Of a stretch of 64,000 bases of DNA, positions 61,295 through 64,000 are shown piece by piece. Origin of the DNA: Microbacterium radiodurans (GTDB taxonomy: Bacteria > Actinomycetota > Actinomycetes > Actinomycetales > Microbacteriaceae); NCBI RefSeq assembly GCF_008710705.1, contig NZ_VYRZ01000001.1, positions 744,001-808,000 of the forward strand, given 5' to 3'. Both the position numbers and the translations under genes were made by a program. Positions within the stretch are counted from its first letter, which is position 1. Each line of letters begins with the position of its first letter. A model generated the notes under the pieces. It did no database searches, was not told where the DNA came from, and worked only from the letters and a program-made list of their open reading frames with translations.

Positions 61295-62824
61295 TCAGTT
61301 CTTCGGCGAGAAGTCGAAGATCGACGGGTAGGCGTTGGTGGGCCAGAACTCGAGGTTCGTGTTCGCGTCGGTGGCGAACGTGCCCTGCACGCGGAAGAAC
61401 GGAGCGAACCAGGCCTGGTCGACGAGGTACTTGTTGAGGTCCTTCAGCGCCTGGTCGGACTCCTCGGGGGTGCCGAACTGCACGGTCTGGATGTAGCCGT
61501 CGACGGTCGGGTCCTCGTAGCCGAACGGGTTGAACGTCGCGTCGGGTCCGACCATGAAGTTGATCAGCTGCCAGTCGGGGTTCTGCTCGAGGGCCATCCA
61601 GGTGGCGGGGTACTTCGGCGCGAGCATGTCGGTGATGAAGTTGCCGGTGCCCGGGTCGGTGTAATTGACCGTGATGCCGATGTCGTCGAGCTGCTGCGCG
61701 ACGAGGTCGAACGTGGTCTGGAACGCCGGCGTCGACATCATGTTCAGCGTGAAGCCGTTCGGGTAGCCGGCCTCGGCGAGGAGGTCCTTGGCGGCATCCG
61801 GGTCGTAGGAGTACGTGCCGTCGAGCGACTCGTCGTAGGCGACGGAGGTGGCCGGGAAGACCTGCTCGGTGACGGTGCCGTAGCCGCTCTGCAGCGACTG
61901 CAGGAGCGCCTCGCGGTCGAAGGCCATGTTGATCGCCTGACGCACCTGCACATCGGCGAGCTCGGGCGCCATCGTGCCGGCGCGGTCGAGGAGCAGCAGA
62001 CCCTGGAAGTCGAGCTCGTTGGACTCGATCGTCCAGCCGGCCCCCTCGACCTCGGAGATCGTGTTGTTGTCGGCGATCTTGGCGCCGTTGGCCTCGCCGG
62101 CCTTGATCGCGTTGGTGGTGGCCGTGACGTCCTCGAGGACGTTGATCGTCAGGTTGTCGTACTTGACCGCGTCGGCGTTCCAGTAGTCGGGGTTGGCGGT
62201 GTAGTTGTACGTCGTGCCGGTGACGCTCGAGGCGGTGTCGAGGATGTACGGGCCGGAGCCGATCGGGTCGGTCGCCGAGTCGGGGTTGCCGAACGTCGAG
62301 GGTGCCTGGATGAGGCCCTGGGCGTTGGAGAGGATGTTCACCAGCGACGGGTCGGGCGCCGGGAGCGTGATCGTCACGGTGGTCGCGTCGGGTGCCGCGA
62401 ACTCCTTGCCGGCGAGGGTCGCGGCCTGCGGTGCGGTGCCGTCGCGGAAGTGCTCGAGGCTCGCCACGACCGCCTCGGCGTCGAGGGCGCTGCCGTCGCT
62501 GAAGGTGATGCCTTCGCGGAGGATGAGGGTGAGGACGGTGTTGTCGTCGTTGTACGACCACTCGGTCGCCAGCCACGGCTGCGTCTCGCCCGAGGAGTCC
62601 TTCATCAGGAGGGTGTCGAAGACCGCCTGGAAGAACGGGCTGCGGTTGCCCCACTCGGCGCCCTGGCCGATGTCGTAGCTGGTGGGTGCGGTGATCGCGG
62701 TGAGGGTCAGTCGGTCGGCGCGACCGCTGTCGCTGCCGCCGGATCCGTCATCCGTCCCCGCGCATCCCGCCAGGGCGAGCGCTGCGACGACGGTGAGGGC
62801 TGCTGTGGCCTTCCATCGGAACAT
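61295..62824 (-). CDS. Family 5 ABC substrate-binding lipoprotein (OppA/DppA type)
   Basis: 509 residues. Signal peptide with lipobox LALAGC and a family 5 solute-binding body: ITFSDGSALDAEAVVASLEHF, IGSGPYIL, VRQAINMAFDREALLQSL and a C-terminal tail rich in aromatic residues. Although family 5 proteins are called peptide-binding, several import oligosaccharides, including plant cell-wall ones. The downstream GH3, GH43 and GH78 genes make an oligosaccharide ligand likely here. First gene of the operon running down to 47741. Confidence 0.93.
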   Translation of the reverse strand: MFRWKATAALTVVAALALAGCAGTDDGSGGSDSGRADRLTLTAITAPTSYDIGQGAEWGNRSPFFQAVFDTLLMKDSSGETQPWLATEWSYNDDNTVLTLILREGITFSDGSALDAEAVVASLEHFRDGTAPQAATLAGKEFAAPDATTVTITLPAPDPSLVNILSNAQGLIQAPSTFGNPDSATDPIGSGPYILDTASSVTGTTYNYTANPDYWNADAVKYDNLTINVLEDVTATTNAIKAGEANGAKIADNNTISEVEGAGWTIESNELDFQGLLLLDRAGTMAPELADVQVRQAINMAFDREALLQSLQSGYGTVTEQVFPATSVAYDESLDGTYSYDPDAAKDLLAEAGYPNGFTLNMMSTPAFQTTFDLVAQQLDDIGITVNYTDPGTGNFITDMLAPKYPATWMALEQNPDWQLINFMVGPDATFNPFGYEDPTVDGYIQTVQFGTPEESDQALKDLNKYLVDQAWFAPFFRVQGTFATDANTNLEFWPTNAYPSIFDFSPKN

Positions 62825-62901
62825 CTTCGGTCCTTCTCTCAGGAGGCGATACCCCGGTGGATCGCCCTGGCGCTGGACGCTAGCAGCAAAATCTAACGAG
62901 G

Positions 62902-62943
62902 ACTAGGTTTTCAAATATAAATTTCTAGTAACTACTAGGTTTT
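62902..62943. promoter_or_regulatory. TetR operator and AT-rich promoter region
   Basis: A strikingly AT-rich patch between the divergent binding-protein and TetR genes. It contains the perfect inverted repeat CTAGTA-AC-TACTAG (62925-62938) and two direct copies of ACTAGGTTTT (62902-62911 and 62934-62943) 32 bases apart, three helical turns. On the minus strand TATATT is a good -10 for the transporter operon. Probable binding sites of the TetR protein. Confidence 0.75.
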
Positions 62944-63017
62944 GGGATCGCTGCCATGCAGACTGGCCTCAGCGCCCGCCAACGACGGTCGGCGAATCCC
63001 CCACGACGGCGAGGAAC

Positions 63018-63677
63018 ATGACCGAGACGATCGCCCCGGCACGCGGCCGCCGGGGCAGCTATGCGAAATCCGAGGCGACGCGGCAGGCGATCCTCGACGC
63101 GGCCCTCGAGGTGTTCTCCCAATCGGGCTACCGGGCGGGGTCGCTTCGCGACATCGCGCAGCGCGTCGACATGAGCGAGGCGGGGCTTCTGCACCACTTC
63201 CGCAACAAGAGCGCCCTCCTCGAAGCGGTGCTCGAGCTCCGAGACGAGCAGGCCCGCGCTCTGGTTCCGATCGAGTCCGGGGACGGCGTCGAGCTGCTGC
63301 GCGGCCTCGTCGGCCTCGCGGAGTACAACGCGTCGATCCCCGGCGTCGTCGAGCTGTTCACGACGCTCTCCGCCGAGGCGACCGCGCCCGACCACCCGGC
63401 GCACGCGTACTTCCTGCGGCGCTACGAGTACACCCGACGCAACATCGAGCGCGCCTTCCGCGATCTGCGCGACCGGGGGCTCCTCCGCCATGGGATGACG
63501 CCGCGCCGCGGGGCCGTGATCATGGTCGCCCTCATGGACGGGCTGCAGGTGCAGTGGCTCCTGCATCGCGACATCCTCGACATGGCCGAGGAGCTGCGCG
63601 CCGTCTTCTCGACCTTTGTCGACATCGACTGGAACGCGGCCGGAACCGACGCGGTTCCGGAGTCGGTCCCGGCATGA
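63018..63677 (+). CDS. TetR-family transcriptional regulator
   Basis: 219 residues: N-terminal helix-turn-helix (QAILDAALEVFSQSGYRAGSLRDIAQRVDMSEAGLLHHFRNKSALLEAVL, about 21-70) and an all-helical ligand-binding domain. It is divergent from the ABC/GH operon, with palindromic and directly repeated sites in the gap, so it probably controls that operon and itself. The stop overlaps the start of the propeller gene by 4 bases. The effector is unknown. Confidence 0.92.
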   Translation: MTETIAPARGRRGSYAKSEATRQAILDAALEVFSQSGYRAGSLRDIAQRVDMSEAGLLHHFRNKSALLEAVLELRDEQARALVPIESGDGVELLRGLVGLAEYNASIPGVVELFTTLSAEATAPDHPAHAYFLRRYEYTRRNIERAFRDLRDRGLLRHGMTPRRGAVIMVALMDGLQVQWLLHRDILDMAEELRAVFSTFVDIDWNAAGTDAVPESVPA

Positions 63678-64000
63678 GCGAGCGGTGGGCGCGTCGACTG
63701 GCGGACGGTCAGCGCTGCCGCGTGCACGTCTACGACACCGTCAGCCGGCGGTCGGAGGTCGTCCACGTCGACGAGCGGATTCTGCTGGAGGCGCCGAACT
63801 GGACGGCATCCGGCGATCTCGTGCTCAACGGCGACGGCGACCTGTGGACCATGCCCGCCGACGGCTCGCGCGCTCCCGAGCGCATCCCGCTGACCGGCGC
63901 CCCCGAGCTCAACAACGACCACGTGCTCGATCCCGACGGGCTGCGGATCCATCTCTCCGGCAATGACGGCGCGCTCTACACCGCGCCGCTGGCGGGCGGG
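63674..64000 (+). CDS. TolB-like beta-propeller protein (3' end cut by window)
   Basis: The visible 109 residues start with MSERWARRLADGQRCRVHVYD and show two blade-like repeats: LLEAPNWTASGDLVLNGDGDLWTMPADG and LNNDHVLDPDGLRIHLSGNDGALYTAPL. This W-T-x-D-G / I-x-x-x-G spacing is that of TolB/WD40-like propellers, a fold also used by oligogalacturonate lyases. No signal peptide. It is co-translated with the TetR gene. Its full length and catalytic residues lie outside the window. Confidence 0.75.
   Translation, partial: MSERWARRLADGQRCRVHVYDTVSRRSEVVHVDERILLEAPNWTASGDLVLNGDGDLWTMPADGSRAPERIPLTGAPELNNDHVLDPDGLRIHLSGNDGALYTAPLAGG

Overview
The window is high-GC DNA with GTG/ATG starts, tightly overlapped genes, DUF222/HNH genes, an LAxTG (class E sortase type) surface protein and MalEFG-type sugar transporters. 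This points to an actinobacterium, most likely Microbacteriaceae and close to Microbacterium. That placement is inferred from gene content and composition, not from a marker gene.

Most of the window is a plant cell-wall glycan island. From the left: the end of a LacI regulator and a D-lactate-dehydrogenase-like flavo/iron-sulfur protein; an aldo/keto reductase plus GH2 beta-galactosidase pair; a lipoprotein, a small macro-like protein and a DUF222/HNH gene; then a minus-strand operon of GH127, a RuBisCO-like protein and a DUF1537 sugar-acid kinase (10.3-14.9 kb). Divergent from it is an ABC sugar transporter operon (15.1-18.9 kb) followed by a SorC regulator, an SDR epimerase, an apiosidase-like barrel protein and a GH78 alpha-L-rhamnosidase. 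The rhamnosidase ends a second, paralogous ABC operon (22.4-28.2 kb) that faces its own LacI regulator across clear LacI-type operators.

The most notable part is 29.5-38.0 kb, an eight-gene operon with mostly overlapping genes facing a GntR/FCD regulator across a 20-bp palindrome. Its genes match D-apiose catabolism enzyme by enzyme: ApnL-like lactonase, ApnO-like oxidoisomerase, OiaC-like decarboxylase, LerK-like kinase, LerI-like and DerI-like isomerases, plus an SDR and an (alpha/alpha)6-barrel hydrolase. The RuBisCO-like protein and DUF1537 kinase at 10-13 kb match the alternative OiaK/OiaX branch of the same pathway. Both branches meet at D-erythrulose 4-phosphate, so the cell appears to hold two decarboxylation routes for this branched sugar of rhamnogalacturonan II and apiogalacturonan. 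The GH78 (two), GH127, GH43, GH3, GH2 and two apiosidase-like proteins would release the sugars.

From 38.9 to 45.5 kb lies an accessory stretch: an ECF sigma factor with a membrane protein, gene remnants including a broken DUF3800 gene, a manganese catalase, small membrane proteins and a Xre/RES toxin-antitoxin pair. A 15-bp inverted repeat flanks the sigma module. A repeat-rich surface protein follows. From 62.8 down to 47.7 kb a second catabolic operon combines a peptide/oligosaccharide-type ABC transporter (with a permease-ATPase fusion), GH3, a serine hydrolase, GH43, GH78 and another apiosidase-like protein, facing a TetR regulator. The window ends inside a TolB-like propeller gene.
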